A stretch of 64,000 bases of DNA, taken from the NCBI RefSeq assembly GCF_022967985.1, contig NZ_JALJVC010000001.1, positions 124,001 to 188,000 on the forward strand, read 5' to 3'. The position numbers and the translations under genes were made by a program. The notes under the pieces were generated by a model, which was not told where the DNA came from, searched no databases, and saw only the letters and a list, made by a program, of their open reading frames with translations. The stretch's first letter is position 1; each line of letters begins with the position of its first letter. This document shows, one piece after another, positions 1-8,696 of the stretch. Source of the DNA: Acinetobacter lwoffii (GTDB lineage: Bacteria; Pseudomonadota; Gammaproteobacteria; Pseudomonadales; Moraxellaceae).

Positions 1-594
1 CTGCCTATTCTGGAAATTGAAAGCCAGGCGGTAGAGAAAGATCTTTATCTTAAACGTCCCGATCTTGGGCGTGTGCTTTCAGAACAGTCCAAAACGATAT
101 TGCAGCAATACCGGGCCGAACATCAGCAACATTGGGATGTAGCCATTGTGCTGGGAGATGGACTATCAGCACGTGCCATTGAGGAAAATAGCCTGCATTT
201 TATTCCGGCCTTGCTAGAGGCATGCAAAGAACAAGGCTGGCAGATTGCCCCCTTAGTGATTGCCCGTGGCAGTCGTGTGGCACTGGGTGATGAATTGGCA
301 GAAATTTTACAGGCGAAAATGCTGGTCATGCTAATTGGCGAACGGCCGGGTTTGAGCTCACCCGATAGTATGGGAATTTATTACACTTATAATGCTTTTA
401 AAGGGTGTCATGATGCCTTGCGCAACTGTATTTCCAATGTCCGTTCTGCGGGCTTGGCCTATCCACTAGCTATCCAGCGACTGGTCGCATTGATGCGTAA
501 ATCCTGTGAGTTACAGCTTTCAGGGGTGCAGTTGAAAGATGAACACGAAACCCCAGTCGATATGCAACATAGCCCAGCCAAACGGCTATTTTAA
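1..594 (+). CDS. eutC: Ethanolamine ammonia-lyase small subunit, 5'-truncated by window edge
   Basis: The reading frame is open from base 1, so the N-terminus lies outside the window; the visible part is 197 codons. EutC is the light subunit of adenosylcobalamin-dependent ethanolamine ammonia-lyase, which splits ethanolamine into acetaldehyde and ammonia. Family-typical segments are visible: VLGDGLSARAIEEN, LVIARGSRVALGDE, LIGERPGLSSPDSMGIY and the C-terminal NVRSAGLAYPLA stretch. These belong to the EutC fold that helps bind B12. eutB would be expected immediately upstream. Identification is by recalled family sequence. Confidence 0.93.
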   Translation: MPILEIESQAVEKDLYLKRPDLGRVLSEQSKTILQQYRAEHQQHWDVAIVLGDGLSARAIEENSLHFIPALLEACKEQGWQIAPLVIARGSRVALGDELAEILQAKMLVMLIGERPGLSSPDSMGIYYTYNAFKGCHDALRNCISNVRSAGLAYPLAIQRLVALMRKSCELQLSGVQLKDEHETPVDMQHSPAKRLF

Positions 595-732
595 AGTAGC
601 ATCTAGCAGAGAATTCTGATGGATTAGTGACTTACATCCCGTCACCATCTCACCATGTTTTGTCACAGAAGCCCTATTCACAGCTTGTTATTCTAAAAAT
701 CTACTTATGAATAACAAAGAGTGAGGATGGTT

Positions 733-1065
733 ATGGTCGATGATTTCAATAAAAAACCACCTTTAAATCATCAGGCAGACGTGACGCAGAAAAAGCGTAT
801 CCCTGTTTATATCTTGATTTTGGTCGGTATTTTTTTACTCGCACTACTGTTCTATATGTTTGCTGACATGAATCCAGATGCGAATGATGCTCCTACAGGA
901 CATCCAAATCCGAATGTACAGCCTGCTACCCCAAATAATTCAACTCCAGTCGGTGAGCCTACACAAGGCACCGCCACCATGAATGATGGAACGGAAGCTA
1001 CAGCAACCGTGGGTGATGGCACAGAAGCAACAGCAACTGCGACTGATGGACAGGCGACTCAATAA
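733..1065 (+). CDS. Small single-pass membrane protein with low-complexity tail
   Basis: About 110 residues. A polar N-terminus (VDDFNKKPPLNHQ) is followed by one hydrophobic segment (VYILILVGIFLLALLFYMF) and then a Pro/Asn/Thr/Ala-rich tail with an imperfect repeat of the type DGTEATAT. The topology suggests an inner-membrane anchor with a disordered periplasmic tail. GTG at 721 and ATG at 727 are alternative starts. I prefer ATG 733 because GAGG sits six bases upstream. A hairpin terminator follows the stop. I do not recognise a function. Confidence 0.7.
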   Translation: MVDDFNKKPPLNHQADVTQKKRIPVYILILVGIFLLALLFYMFADMNPDANDAPTGHPNPNVQPATPNNSTPVGEPTQGTATMNDGTEATATVGDGTEATATATDGQATQ

Positions 1066-1079
1066 CTGAAAATACCTGA

Positions 1080-1109
1080 AAAGCTCTAGTGAACCACTGG
1101 GGCTTTTTT
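1080..1109 (+). terminator. Rho-independent terminator
   Basis: A 12-bp stem with G-U pairs (1080-1091 with 1095-1106), a 3-base loop and a T run, 15 bases after the stop of the small membrane protein gene. Confidence 0.75.
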
Positions 1110-1266
1110 GCAATGGATGGTGATGTTTTAAGGTAGTGCCATCTACCTGGCTTGAGCCTGAAAACATCAAATCTAATATGAATCCGGAAAAAGAAGGGGC
1201 TGATTGTTTCAGGGAGATGCCCCCGATTTCAGATAAATAGCTTAATAACAAAGAGGGTAGAACAAC

Positions 1267-3213
1267 ATGAATGATTATATGAGAAGCCCGCGTGGTGGCT
1301 TCGATGCCATGTACTATTGGGATCAGTTCCATCCCATTCTTAGTGCAATTGCCATATTAGTAATTGGCTGGATAATTGCGTTACTGGTCTCGGCAGGCGT
1401 TAAAAAGCTCTTGCAAAAACTGGGCACCAATACACATTTAAATACGGCGACAGGTCATCACTCCAATGTGGAGAGCATTATCGCCCGCGTCGTGTTCTGG
1501 ATTATTCTGATTATTGCCGTGATTGGTGCGCTGAACGTGCTCAATCTTACCAGTGTCAGCGGTCCATTCAGTAATATGATCCAGCAGTTCCTGTTATTTA
1601 TCCCGCAGTTACTAGGTGCAATTGCAGTCGGATTCATAGGTTGGATTGTGGCCAATCTGGTGAAGATAGGGCTACAAAAACTGCTAGACCGAACGCAACT
1701 CGATGAAAAACTCAGTGCTGAAGTCGGTGTCAGTCCGATTAGTAAAAACATCAGTGAAATTGCTTACTGGTTAATTTTATTACTGTTCTTGCCAATCGTG
1801 CTGTCTATTCTGGGTCTCAACGGTCTGCTGTTACCAGTTCAGAATATGCTGACCGATGTTGTTAGTTACTTACCAAACATCTTCATTGCTGCAGTCATCA
1901 TTTTTGTCGGTTATATCCTGGCGAAAATTGTGCGCGGTATTGTTGAAGGACTATTAAACAGTCTGAACGTACAGCAACATGCTGAAAAAGTAGGCATCTT
2001 CAAAAACTCGAATGTTTCTCAGGTGATTGGTTCATTTATCTTCGCCGTGGTGATCATTACGGCGCTGATCATTGCATTTGAAGCATTGGGTATCGAGGCC
2101 ATTTCTCAGCCTGCTACAGCCATGCTATATGAAATCATGAATGCCATTCCGAATATTATCGCTGCTGCGTTGATTCTGATTCTGGCGTATGTGGTCTCTA
2201 AACTGGTAGCACGTCTGGTAGTTGAAGTAGTTGCCGGTACAGGTGTTGATGAAATTCCTGCCAAACTGGATATCCAGCGTTTTTTAGGCACGACTAAACT
2301 TTCCAGTGTAGTCGGTTTCCTGATCGTTTTATTCACCATGCTATTTGCGGTATCTGAAGCAGCGAACCGTCTGGGCTTTGAACAGATCAGTGGTCTTATT
2401 GCAATGTTCATCTACTTCGGTGCCAATATCCTGCTCGGTGCGGTGATTCTGGTAATCGGTTTCTGGCTGGCAAATATTGTTGCGAATATCGTACAACGTG
2501 GTGAATATAACAGCTCACGCTGGTTAGCCAATCTGGTTCGTGTTCTGATCATGGGACTCGTTGTGGCAATGGGTCTGCGTGCCATGGGTATTGCCGATTC
2601 AATTGTTAACTTGGCATTTGGTCTAACTTTGGGTGCTGTAGCAGTGGCATTTGCCTTGGCATTTGGTTTGGGTGGTCGTCAACCTGCGGAGCGTGTACTC
2701 ACAGATTTGATTGATAAAGCCAAACGAGAAGCTAAAGAACCCAATCCAGTCAAAGAAAAAGCTGAGAACAGCATATTTTCTGGATTAGGTAGCAAGACCA
2801 CAGGTACAAGTGCAGCCGACATGTCAGGTACTACAGGTGCGGCGATGGGTATGAGTTCTACAGATAGCTCAATGAGCCAGTCCTCTGGTGGTTCGCAAAC
2901 TGCTACGGGTACTAGCGATTCCTCAATCACAACTCCAGGAGCAGGCATCGTGCCAAATCAGGATTCAGACAAGAGTACGCCTATGAGTACGGATTTATCC
3001 CATACTACCCCGGCAATCCTTACCACTGCACCACAGGATGATGAGTCATTAGGTATTGATCCTGTCAATCCGGATGCGGATCAGGCCGTACCAGATTCAG
3101 TAAAAGTCGATCCGACTCATCCACCAGCCAATAATCCATTTGGTTCAACCGGAGAAAAAGAGCCAGATGTCGATATTGACCGTTCAACTCAGAAAAAAGA
3201 TGACCTGAAATAA
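1267..3213 (+). CDS. Mechanosensitive-channel-type membrane protein (CmpX-like, conserved TM-helix repeats)
   Basis: A 648-residue multi-pass membrane protein. Repeated units of a hydrophobic helix followed by a conserved segment are visible, e.g. PQLLGAIAVGFIGWIVANLV, LPNIFIAAVIIFVGYILAKI, IPNIIAAALILILAYVVSKL and GANILLGAVILVIGFWLANI. This matches the conserved-TM-helix family seen in CmpX and related MscS-like proteins. An MscS-like pore-type segment (LTLGAVAVAFALAFGLGGR) occurs near residue 470. From about residue 490 the protein is a long Ser/Thr/Asp-rich tail without hydrophobic segments, probably disordered and cytoplasmic. A likely role is envelope-stress or osmotic sensing; the exact function is inferred. 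Confidence 0.85.
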   Translation: MNDYMRSPRGGFDAMYYWDQFHPILSAIAILVIGWIIALLVSAGVKKLLQKLGTNTHLNTATGHHSNVESIIARVVFWIILIIAVIGALNVLNLTSVSGPFSNMIQQFLLFIPQLLGAIAVGFIGWIVANLVKIGLQKLLDRTQLDEKLSAEVGVSPISKNISEIAYWLILLLFLPIVLSILGLNGLLLPVQNMLTDVVSYLPNIFIAAVIIFVGYILAKIVRGIVEGLLNSLNVQQHAEKVGIFKNSNVSQVIGSFIFAVVIITALIIAFEALGIEAISQPATAMLYEIMNAIPNIIAAALILILAYVVSKLVARLVVEVVAGTGVDEIPAKLDIQRFLGTTKLSSVVGFLIVLFTMLFAVSEAANRLGFEQISGLIAMFIYFGANILLGAVILVIGFWLANIVANIVQRGEYNSSRWLANLVRVLIMGLVVAMGLRAMGIADSIVNLAFGLTLGAVAVAFALAFGLGGRQPAERVLTDLIDKAKREAKEPNPVKEKAENSIFSGLGSKTTGTSAADMSGTTGAAMGMSSTDSSMSQSSGGSQTATGTSDSSITTPGAGIVPNQDSDKSTPMSTDLSHTTPAILTTAPQDDESLGIDPVNPDADQAVPDSVKVDPTHPPANNPFGSTGEKEPDVDIDRSTQKKDDLK

Positions 3214-3229
3214 CCTTTTATTTTTAAGC

Positions 3230-3259
3230 AAAATCGACCACGCTCATGTGGTCGATTTT
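3230..3259 (+). terminator. Rho-independent terminator
   Basis: A perfect 12-bp stem (AAAATCGACCAC with GTGGTCGATTTT), a 6-base loop and a T-rich end, 16 bases after the CmpX-like gene. Confidence 0.85.
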
Positions 3260-3281
3260 GTTCAGTCATAAGGAAAAATGA

Positions 3282-3449
3282 ATGAATACCAAGAAACCTA
3301 ACAAAGTTCTGGCGCCTTTAGTCATTGCAGGAATTACGATTGGCTTTTTTACCGCTGCCTATCGATTTATTTTTGTAAAGAGCAAGCAGGACGAGCAGTC
3401 TGAGCGGGAGCTGGATAAGAAAATACCAGAGGCAGACGAATTTAACTGA
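3282..3449 (+). CDS. 55-residue single-pass membrane protein
   Basis: The ATG at 3282 lies behind an AAGGAAA ribosome-binding sequence. The product begins MNTKKPNKVLAPLVIAG, has one hydrophobic stretch (VLAPLVIAGITIGFFTAAYR) and ends in a charged segment rich in Glu, Asp and Lys. An overlapping ATG at 3278 ends after a few codons and is unlikely to be used. It sits just behind a terminator, so it is either a separate transcript or read-through from the channel gene. Function unknown. Confidence 0.6.
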   Translation: MNTKKPNKVLAPLVIAGITIGFFTAAYRFIFVKSKQDEQSERELDKKIPEADEFN

Positions 3450-3578
3450 GAAGTCAATCCTGCTCAGTCGCTAGGAATAGAATTTATTTTTTAAAAAATA
3501 TAGAATATTCAAGTGAATACTAAAATGATTTTGGTATTTTTCTTGCATTAAAAATATAAAGAAAAGGAGATCAACAAT

Positions 3579-3728
3579 ATGTGGAAAGCACTGCAACATA
3601 AATTCATGGCATCTTCAGCAGATGACTTACCGCTATGTCTGCGAGAAGCTCAAAAAATGCAGCTGGCGATTGACCGTCTAACCAATACGGCCAATCTTAA
3701 CCTGTTTAAAACAGATTATCTGGAATGA
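3579..3728 (+). CDS. 49-residue small hypothetical protein
   Basis: The ATG is preceded by a strong AAAAGGAGA ribosome-binding site nine bases upstream. The protein starts MWKALQHKFMASSADDL and continues with a charged, helical segment (CLREAQKMQLAIDRL). It has no signal peptide or membrane segment. The strong start signal and the AT-rich upstream promoter-like DNA argue that it is translated. It ends 29 bases before the convergent flavoprotein gene. I do not recognise the family. Confidence 0.6.
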   Translation: MWKALQHKFMASSADDLPLCLREAQKMQLAIDRLTNTANLNLFKTDYLE

Positions 3729-3757
3729 GTTAAGTAGCAATCCAGATTATCTATTGA

Positions 3758-4957
3758 TTAAATATATTCCGATGCGGCATGTGCCGATGACCATGCCCAT
3801 TGGAAATTATAACCGCCCAAATGTCCGGTAACATCCAGTACTTCACCAATAAAATACAAGCCTTTCTGCTTTTTACTTTCCATGGTTTTTGAGGATACTT
3901 CCGTGGTGTCTACACCACCCAAAGTCACCTCCGCCGTACGGTAGCCTTCTGTTCCTGAAGGTTTCACTTCAAAGCCATGCAGACGTGCCGCAATCTGTTC
4001 CAGCTTATCATCGCTGATATTACCAATGGCAGTTTCAGCACTTTCAGTCCAGATCAGAATTTGTAATTCAGCCACCACACTTTTCGGTAAATATTCATTG
4101 AGGAGTGTACGTAATAAGACTTTGGGCTGGCTTTGTTTTTTTGCTTTAAAGAAATCCAGTAAGTCTACACTCGGTAAGAAATCAACCTTAAAGCTTTGAC
4201 CGACATTCCAGTAGTTAGAAAGTTGCAGGGAACTCGGCCCACTCAAACCGCGATGGGTAAATAAGAGGGCTTCGGTAAAGCTGTTAAGTTCATTAGAGAG
4301 TGTTGCTTCTACGGCATTACCACTTAAGCGCGTGGTCACTTCTTTAAATCCGTCAGAGAAGGTAAATGGAACCAGTCCGGCACGAGTCGGATAGAGGTGA
4401 TGTCCAAACTGTTTTGCAATCTCATAGCCAATGCCTGAACCGCCAAGCGTAGGAATAGATAAACCGCCAGATGCCACGACGACAGATTCAACTTCAAAAT
4501 ATCCCAGTGAGGTCGCCACCTGAAAGCCTTGATCATCGACTGGATTCACTGCTTTCACTTCGCAACTGGTCTTAATATCGACCAGACCGGTTTTATCACA
4601 TTCTGCCAGCAGCATCGACAAGATATCTTTTGCACCATTTAAGGTAAACAGCTGTCCATGTTTGCGCTCTTCATAAGCAATGCCATATTCACAAACCAAG
4701 CCGATAAAGTCCCAGTTGGTATAACGCGTTAAAGCTGAAATCACAAAATGTGGATTGTGTGAAATATAATTGCTCGGTTCGACTTCCAGATTGGTGAAAT
4801 TACATTTACCACCGCCAGACATCAGGATTTTTTTGCCAACCTTGTTGGCTTTTTCCACCACCACGACTTTACGCCCACGTTGCGCAGCCATATACGCCGT
4901 CATTAAACCTGACGCACCGGCACCTATGACTAGAACATCGTATTGCTTGGAAGACAT
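3758..4957 (-). CDS. FAD-dependent oxidoreductase of the HI0933/BaiN (YhiN) family
   Basis: About 399 residues. The N-terminus has the Rossmann dinucleotide motif VLVIGAGASGLMTAY followed by VVVVEKANKVGKKILMSGGG, the typical HI0933 signature with its GKK..SGGGKCN stretch. The C-terminus carries the second FAD-contact region (LYFIGEVLDVTGHLGGYNFQWA). Members are soluble flavoproteins, often labelled aminoacetone oxidase family; their substrates are mostly unknown. The ATG at 4957 is preferred over the adjacent GTG at 4960. The gene is alone on its strand. Confidence 0.9.
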   Translation of the reverse strand: MSSKQYDVLVIGAGASGLMTAYMAAQRGRKVVVVEKANKVGKKILMSGGGKCNFTNLEVEPSNYISHNPHFVISALTRYTNWDFIGLVCEYGIAYEERKHGQLFTLNGAKDILSMLLAECDKTGLVDIKTSCEVKAVNPVDDQGFQVATSLGYFEVESVVVASGGLSIPTLGGSGIGYEIAKQFGHHLYPTRAGLVPFTFSDGFKEVTTRLSGNAVEATLSNELNSFTEALLFTHRGLSGPSSLQLSNYWNVGQSFKVDFLPSVDLLDFFKAKKQSQPKVLLRTLLNEYLPKSVVAELQILIWTESAETAIGNISDDKLEQIAARLHGFEVKPSGTEGYRTAEVTLGGVDTTEVSSKTMESKKQKGLYFIGEVLDVTGHLGGYNFQWAWSSAHAASEYI

Positions 4958-5144
4958 CACACACTCAAGGGAGAAGAAAAGTGAAGCATTATAGACAATT
5001 TTATTTCAGCTTTCTCTATTCCAGAAAAATCAGTTCCGTGATTGCAAATTTACAGCGTATTTTAAACATAAAATATTTGAAAGCTATCTAAAACTCATGC
5101 ATAGTTTTTGTACAAACTAAAAACATAATAACAAGGAAAAGCGA

Positions 5145-5471
5145 ATGGCAAGCGCGGAGGATTTAAAACAATATAATCTGATTACATATATTCTTTATAT
5201 TTTAGGATTTTTTCTTGTTGGTCTGACCCCATTTATTGCGATTGTGATGAATTATATCAAGCGTGATGAAATGCGCGGTACCTGGCTGGAAAGTCATGTC
5301 GACTGGCAAATTAAAACCTTCTGGATCAGTTTGCTGGGCTATATCGTCGGTGGCTTATTGACTGTGATCTTGATTGGTTTCCTGATTGTATTTCTGGTCT
5401 TTATCTGGCATATCTACCGCTTGGTCAAAGGGTTAATTGCCTTAAATAATAATCAACCGATTGAAGCTTAG
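5145..5471 (+). CDS. Small membrane protein of the COG3671/DUF4870 type
   Basis: 108 residues with three hydrophobic segments. The conserved middle (MNYIKRDEMRGTWLESHVDW) contains the KRDE..GTWLESH signature of COG3671-type predicted membrane proteins, followed by a glycine-containing transmembrane segment and a C-terminal LVKGL motif. The gene has a good upstream AAGGAAAAG. Its stop overlaps by four bases the end of the convergent PLP-enzyme gene. Function is unknown. Confidence 0.8.
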   Translation: MASAEDLKQYNLITYILYILGFFLVGLTPFIAIVMNYIKRDEMRGTWLESHVDWQIKTFWISLLGYIVGGLLTVILIGFLIVFLVFIWHIYRLVKGLIALNNNQPIEA

Positions 5472-6355
5472 GTTGCTGTAAAACCAAAGGGAATATGACG
5501 GCCTTGCAGACCACCAGTATGAATCACCAACAGTTTTGATCCAGCCGGAAAATAATTTTTCTCGATTAGATCAAAAATCCCCATCAGCATTTTAGCCGTG
5601 TAGATCTGCTCCAGTGGAATTGCAAATTCCGCTTCAAAATCCTGGATAAACTGCATCAAGGCTGCACTGGTTTTGGCATAGCCACCACAGCAATAATCAT
5701 CGAGAATATTCCAGTTGGTTTTATTCGTTAGTTGAGCGATTTCATCTTTTAAAAATGAACCTTTCAGTGCAGAAAATCCTAAAACCTGTTGATGCCCATG
5801 ACTGGCTTCGATCAATCCACTGATGGTGCCACCGGTGCCTACTGCACAACAAATCACATCAAATTGCGCATCGCCATCTTTTAATATTTCCTGACAACCT
5901 TGAATCGCCAAAGCATTGGTTCCACCTTCAGGAATAATATAATGTTCAGGAAATTGTTGAGCGAGTTCGGCCAAATACTCAGGCTGTTGCTTGCGTCGAT
6001 ATTCATCACGACTGACGAAATGCAACTGCATCCCGAATTGCTGGGCGGTGGCTAATGTTGGATTCAATGGGTGATCAGCCAGTTCTTCACCTCGAATCAT
6101 ACCAACACTCTGAAAACCAAACTGCTGTGCGGCAAATGCAGTAGCGGCAATATGATTGGAATAAGCACCTCCAAAACTCAGAATATGCTGATAATCCTGT
6201 CTTTTGGCTTCAAGAAAATTGTATTTCAGTTTAAAAAACTTGTTGCCCGAAATTTGCGGATGCACCAGATCCAGACGACGTATTGTTAAAGTAATATCGT
6301 GAAAATTAATCTGTTGATCTGGAATATTTTGAGCAATTTTTTCAAACATAGACAT
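5468..6355 (-). CDS. PLP-dependent enzyme of the ACC deaminase/D-cysteine desulfhydrase family
   Basis: 295 residues of the tryptophan-synthase-beta fold (fold type II). SGNKFFKLKYN near residues 36-46 holds the Lys that should form the Schiff base (about K39). SFGGAYSNHIAATA holds the Ser expected at the active site, and CCAVGTGGTISG is the phosphate-binding loop. The C-terminal LLVIHTGGLQG is conserved in the family. The likely reaction is D-cysteine breakdown to pyruvate, ammonia and sulfide, but ACC-deaminase homologues differ in few residues, so the substrate is open. Its 3' end overlaps the convergent gene by four bases. Confidence 0.88.
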   Translation of the reverse strand: MSMFEKIAQNIPDQQINFHDITLTIRRLDLVHPQISGNKFFKLKYNFLEAKRQDYQHILSFGGAYSNHIAATAFAAQQFGFQSVGMIRGEELADHPLNPTLATAQQFGMQLHFVSRDEYRRKQQPEYLAELAQQFPEHYIIPEGGTNALAIQGCQEILKDGDAQFDVICCAVGTGGTISGLIEASHGHQQVLGFSALKGSFLKDEIAQLTNKTNWNILDDYCCGGYAKTSAALMQFIQDFEAEFAIPLEQIYTAKMLMGIFDLIEKNYFPAGSKLLVIHTGGLQGRHIPFGFTAT

Positions 6356-6529
6356 TAAGATAGTAGGTTATTAAAACATTATAGCGGAAGTGCTAAAAAT
6401 CAGAGCTTTTCAATAAGCCATTATTCGCTGAGAGCTATGGAGTTGGTTGTAGATTGTCACAAATATTCTGCTGATAATTTAAATAACAATGCTAATCTAA
6501 ACAGAGGAAACCCTGAGGAGGGTAGAATA

Positions 6530-6712
6530 ATGAAAATATTATCCTATGCTGTGTGGGTCGGCATGCTGCTCAGTCTGTCGGGCTGTGATGATGCGATGAA
6601 TAAACCTAAAACAGAAACCCGCACCATGATTATTGGTGGCGTACCTGTACATGAGCAGGATTATCAACTGCTAGACAAGCATTTGAGTGCTCAGGATCAG
6701 TTAAAACCTTAA
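6530..6712 (+). CDS. 60-residue putative lipoprotein
   Basis: ATG 6530 follows GAGGAGGGTAGAATA, an excellent ribosome-binding region, so I place the start here rather than at the in-frame ATG at 6437. The product begins MKILSYAVWVGMLLSLSGC, a lipoprotein signal peptide with lipobox LSGC; Asp at +2 (CDD) would favour inner-membrane retention by the E. coli rule. The mature part is about 42 polar residues. Function unknown. Confidence 0.7.
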   Translation: MKILSYAVWVGMLLSLSGCDDAMNKPKTETRTMIIGGVPVHEQDYQLLDKHLSAQDQLKP

Positions 6713-6815
6713 GTAATTGCTATAGTTGAAATTCATGACAAATCCAGAAATTTTTACAGCAAATCGTCAGGTTTTTGCTTAAAATAGCCCTTCAATTTTT
6801 AAGTCAGGTTATCTC

Positions 6816-7439
6816 GTGGAATCATTCTGGATTTTAGGTTCGATTGCTTTTGCCCTGATGTTAGGCGCAATGAGCCCCGGGCCGACTTCTATTTATGTGG
6901 CAAAAAACTCAATTGCCATTTCACGTAAACATGGTTTATTTACTGCATTGGGTACTGGTCTCGGTGCAGCGATTTTTGGTCTGTTGGCGGTTCTCGGTTT
7001 GCAGGCATTTTTACTAGCTGTACCTTCAGCTTATCTGGCCTTAAAAATTTGTGGTGGTTTATATTTACTTTGGTTGGCGTTTAAAATCATTAAACATGCC
7101 AAAGATCCGATCGAAGCGGATACAACCATTAGCAAACAGATGTCTTTACGCCGTGCTTTTACCACTGGTTTAATCACACAGTTGTCCAATCCCAAAATTG
7201 CGATTGTGCTGGCCAGTATTTTTACCGCGTTATTGCCCAAAGAAATTCCAACGTATTTTTATTTTGTTTTGCCTGTCTTATGTTTCTTTATTGATGCAGG
7301 CTGGTGTTCACTAGTCGCAGTTGCATTATCTGCGGAAAAGCCACGTCGTGTTTATTTGAAGTTTAAGGCTTTGTTTGACCGCGCAGCAGGCGCAGTTATG
7401 ACGGTACTTGGCTTAAAATTAATTTTTGGTATGAAGTAA
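6816..7439 (+). CDS. LysE-family amino-acid exporter (RhtB-like)
   Basis: 207 residues with about six hydrophobic segments. The N-terminus has the LysE/RhtB hallmark GAMSPGPTSIYVAKNS followed by the glycine-rich GLFTALGTGLGAAIFG. Another conserved stretch is LITQLSNPKIAIVLASIF. Family members export amino acids or homoserine lactones across the inner membrane. The substrate cannot be read from the sequence. The start is GTG, with an AGG eight to nine bases upstream. Confidence 0.88.
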   Translation: MESFWILGSIAFALMLGAMSPGPTSIYVAKNSIAISRKHGLFTALGTGLGAAIFGLLAVLGLQAFLLAVPSAYLALKICGGLYLLWLAFKIIKHAKDPIEADTTISKQMSLRRAFTTGLITQLSNPKIAIVLASIFTALLPKEIPTYFYFVLPVLCFFIDAGWCSLVAVALSAEKPRRVYLKFKALFDRAAGAVMTVLGLKLIFGMK

Positions 7440-7470
7440 TTACTTCATCTAGATGCTCTGCTTATAAATA

Positions 7471-7501
7471 AAAAAAGCCCCTAGTCGTAGAGGCTTTTTT
7501 T
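7471..7501. terminator. Bidirectional terminator
   Basis: An A run, the stem AGCCcCTA/TAGaGGCT and a T run lie between the convergent LysE-family and ammonium-transporter genes; it can serve both strands. Confidence 0.85.
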
Positions 7502-7508
7502 ATGTCTA

Positions 7509-8696
7509 TTAAAAAGTATTTTCTTCCGAATTAGCAGAAATACGATGAATCGACAAGTCTGCACCATTGAACTCTTCTTCCTCAGTCAGGCGAATACCCA
7601 TCAAAACCTTAAGCAGGCCATACACCAAAAAACCACCCGCCAAAGCAATGACAATCGCCAGCACTGTACCTATGAGTTGTGAAATTAAAGACACTCCTCC
7701 CATTCCTCCAAGCCATTGCTGACCGAAGATACCCACAGCTAATCCGCCAAAAGCACCACAAACGCCATGCAAAGGCCAAACCCCCAATACATCATCCACT
7801 TTGAGTTTATTTTGGGTATAGGTAAAGAGTTTCACAAAAATAATGCCGGCGCTGATCCCGATAAAAAAAGCACCCAACGGATGAACGACGTCTGATCCTG
7901 CACAAATCGCCACCAGACCTGCTAAGGGACCATTATGCAGAAAGCCGGGGTCATCTTTCCCCGCAACTTTGGCTGCTATTGTTCCACCGACCATGGCCAT
8001 CAAAGAGTTAATAGCGACCAGTCCAGAAATGGCATCCAGCCGCTGCGCGCTCATGACATTGAAGCCGAACCATCCCACAATCAGAATCCATGAACCCAAA
8101 GCCAAAAAAGGAATTGATGAAGGAGGATGCGCGGTGATCCGGCCATCATTTTTGTAACGGCCATGACGCGCACCAAGTAGGATTATTGCGGCAAGTGCCA
8201 TCCAGCCGCCCATTGCATGAACGACAACTGAGCCGGCAAAATCATGAAAACTTGCACCAAATGCATGGGTCAGCCAATCCTGAAAACCAAGGTTGCCATT
8301 CCAGATCATACCCTCAAAAAACGGATAGATCAGCGCAACCAGAAATAATGTCGCTAAAGCCTGTGAACGCATTTTGGCACGCTCTGCAATCCCTCCAGAG
8401 ATAATCGCTGGAATTGCTGCAGCAAAAGTCAACAGGAAAAAACAGCGCATCAGATTGTAGCCATGATCGGCAGATAAGGTTGCAGCATCATGGAAAAAGT
8501 GCTGACCGTAGGCAATATAGTAGCCCACTAAAAAATAGGCGATGGCGGAGATGGCAAAGTCGGTTAGAATTTTACTTAGGGCATTGACCTGGTTTTTATG
8601 TCGAACTGTTCCAAGCTCTAAAAAAGCAAATCCAGCATGCATGGCAAGCACTAGAACTGCACCGAGAAGAAGAAATAATAAGTCTATATTTTGCAT
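7509..8696 (-). CDS. amtB: Ammonium transporter (Amt/AmtB family)
   Basis: 395 residues from ATG 8696, which has GGAA upstream; the in-frame ATG at 8726 is less likely because the protein would then begin with charged residues. It has eleven predicted membrane helices. Amt signatures are visible: HAGFAFLELGTVRHKN, the FAGSVVVHAMGGWMAL segment with the first pore His, and the WPLHGVCGAFGG segment with the second. It conducts ammonium/ammonia across the inner membrane. No glnK neighbour is present, which is unusual because glnK-amtB pairs are common. Paired NtrC-like half-sites lie upstream (8845 and 8952). Confidence 0.93.
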   Translation of the reverse strand: MQNIDLLFLLLGAVLVLAMHAGFAFLELGTVRHKNQVNALSKILTDFAISAIAYFLVGYYIAYGQHFFHDAATLSADHGYNLMRCFFLLTFAAAIPAIISGGIAERAKMRSQALATLFLVALIYPFFEGMIWNGNLGFQDWLTHAFGASFHDFAGSVVVHAMGGWMALAAIILLGARHGRYKNDGRITAHPPSSIPFLALGSWILIVGWFGFNVMSAQRLDAISGLVAINSLMAMVGGTIAAKVAGKDDPGFLHNGPLAGLVAICAGSDVVHPLGAFFIGISAGIIFVKLFTYTQNKLKVDDVLGVWPLHGVCGAFGGLAVGIFGQQWLGGMGGVSLISQLIGTVLAIVIALAGGFLVYGLLKVLMGIRLTEEEEFNGADLSIHRISANSEENTF

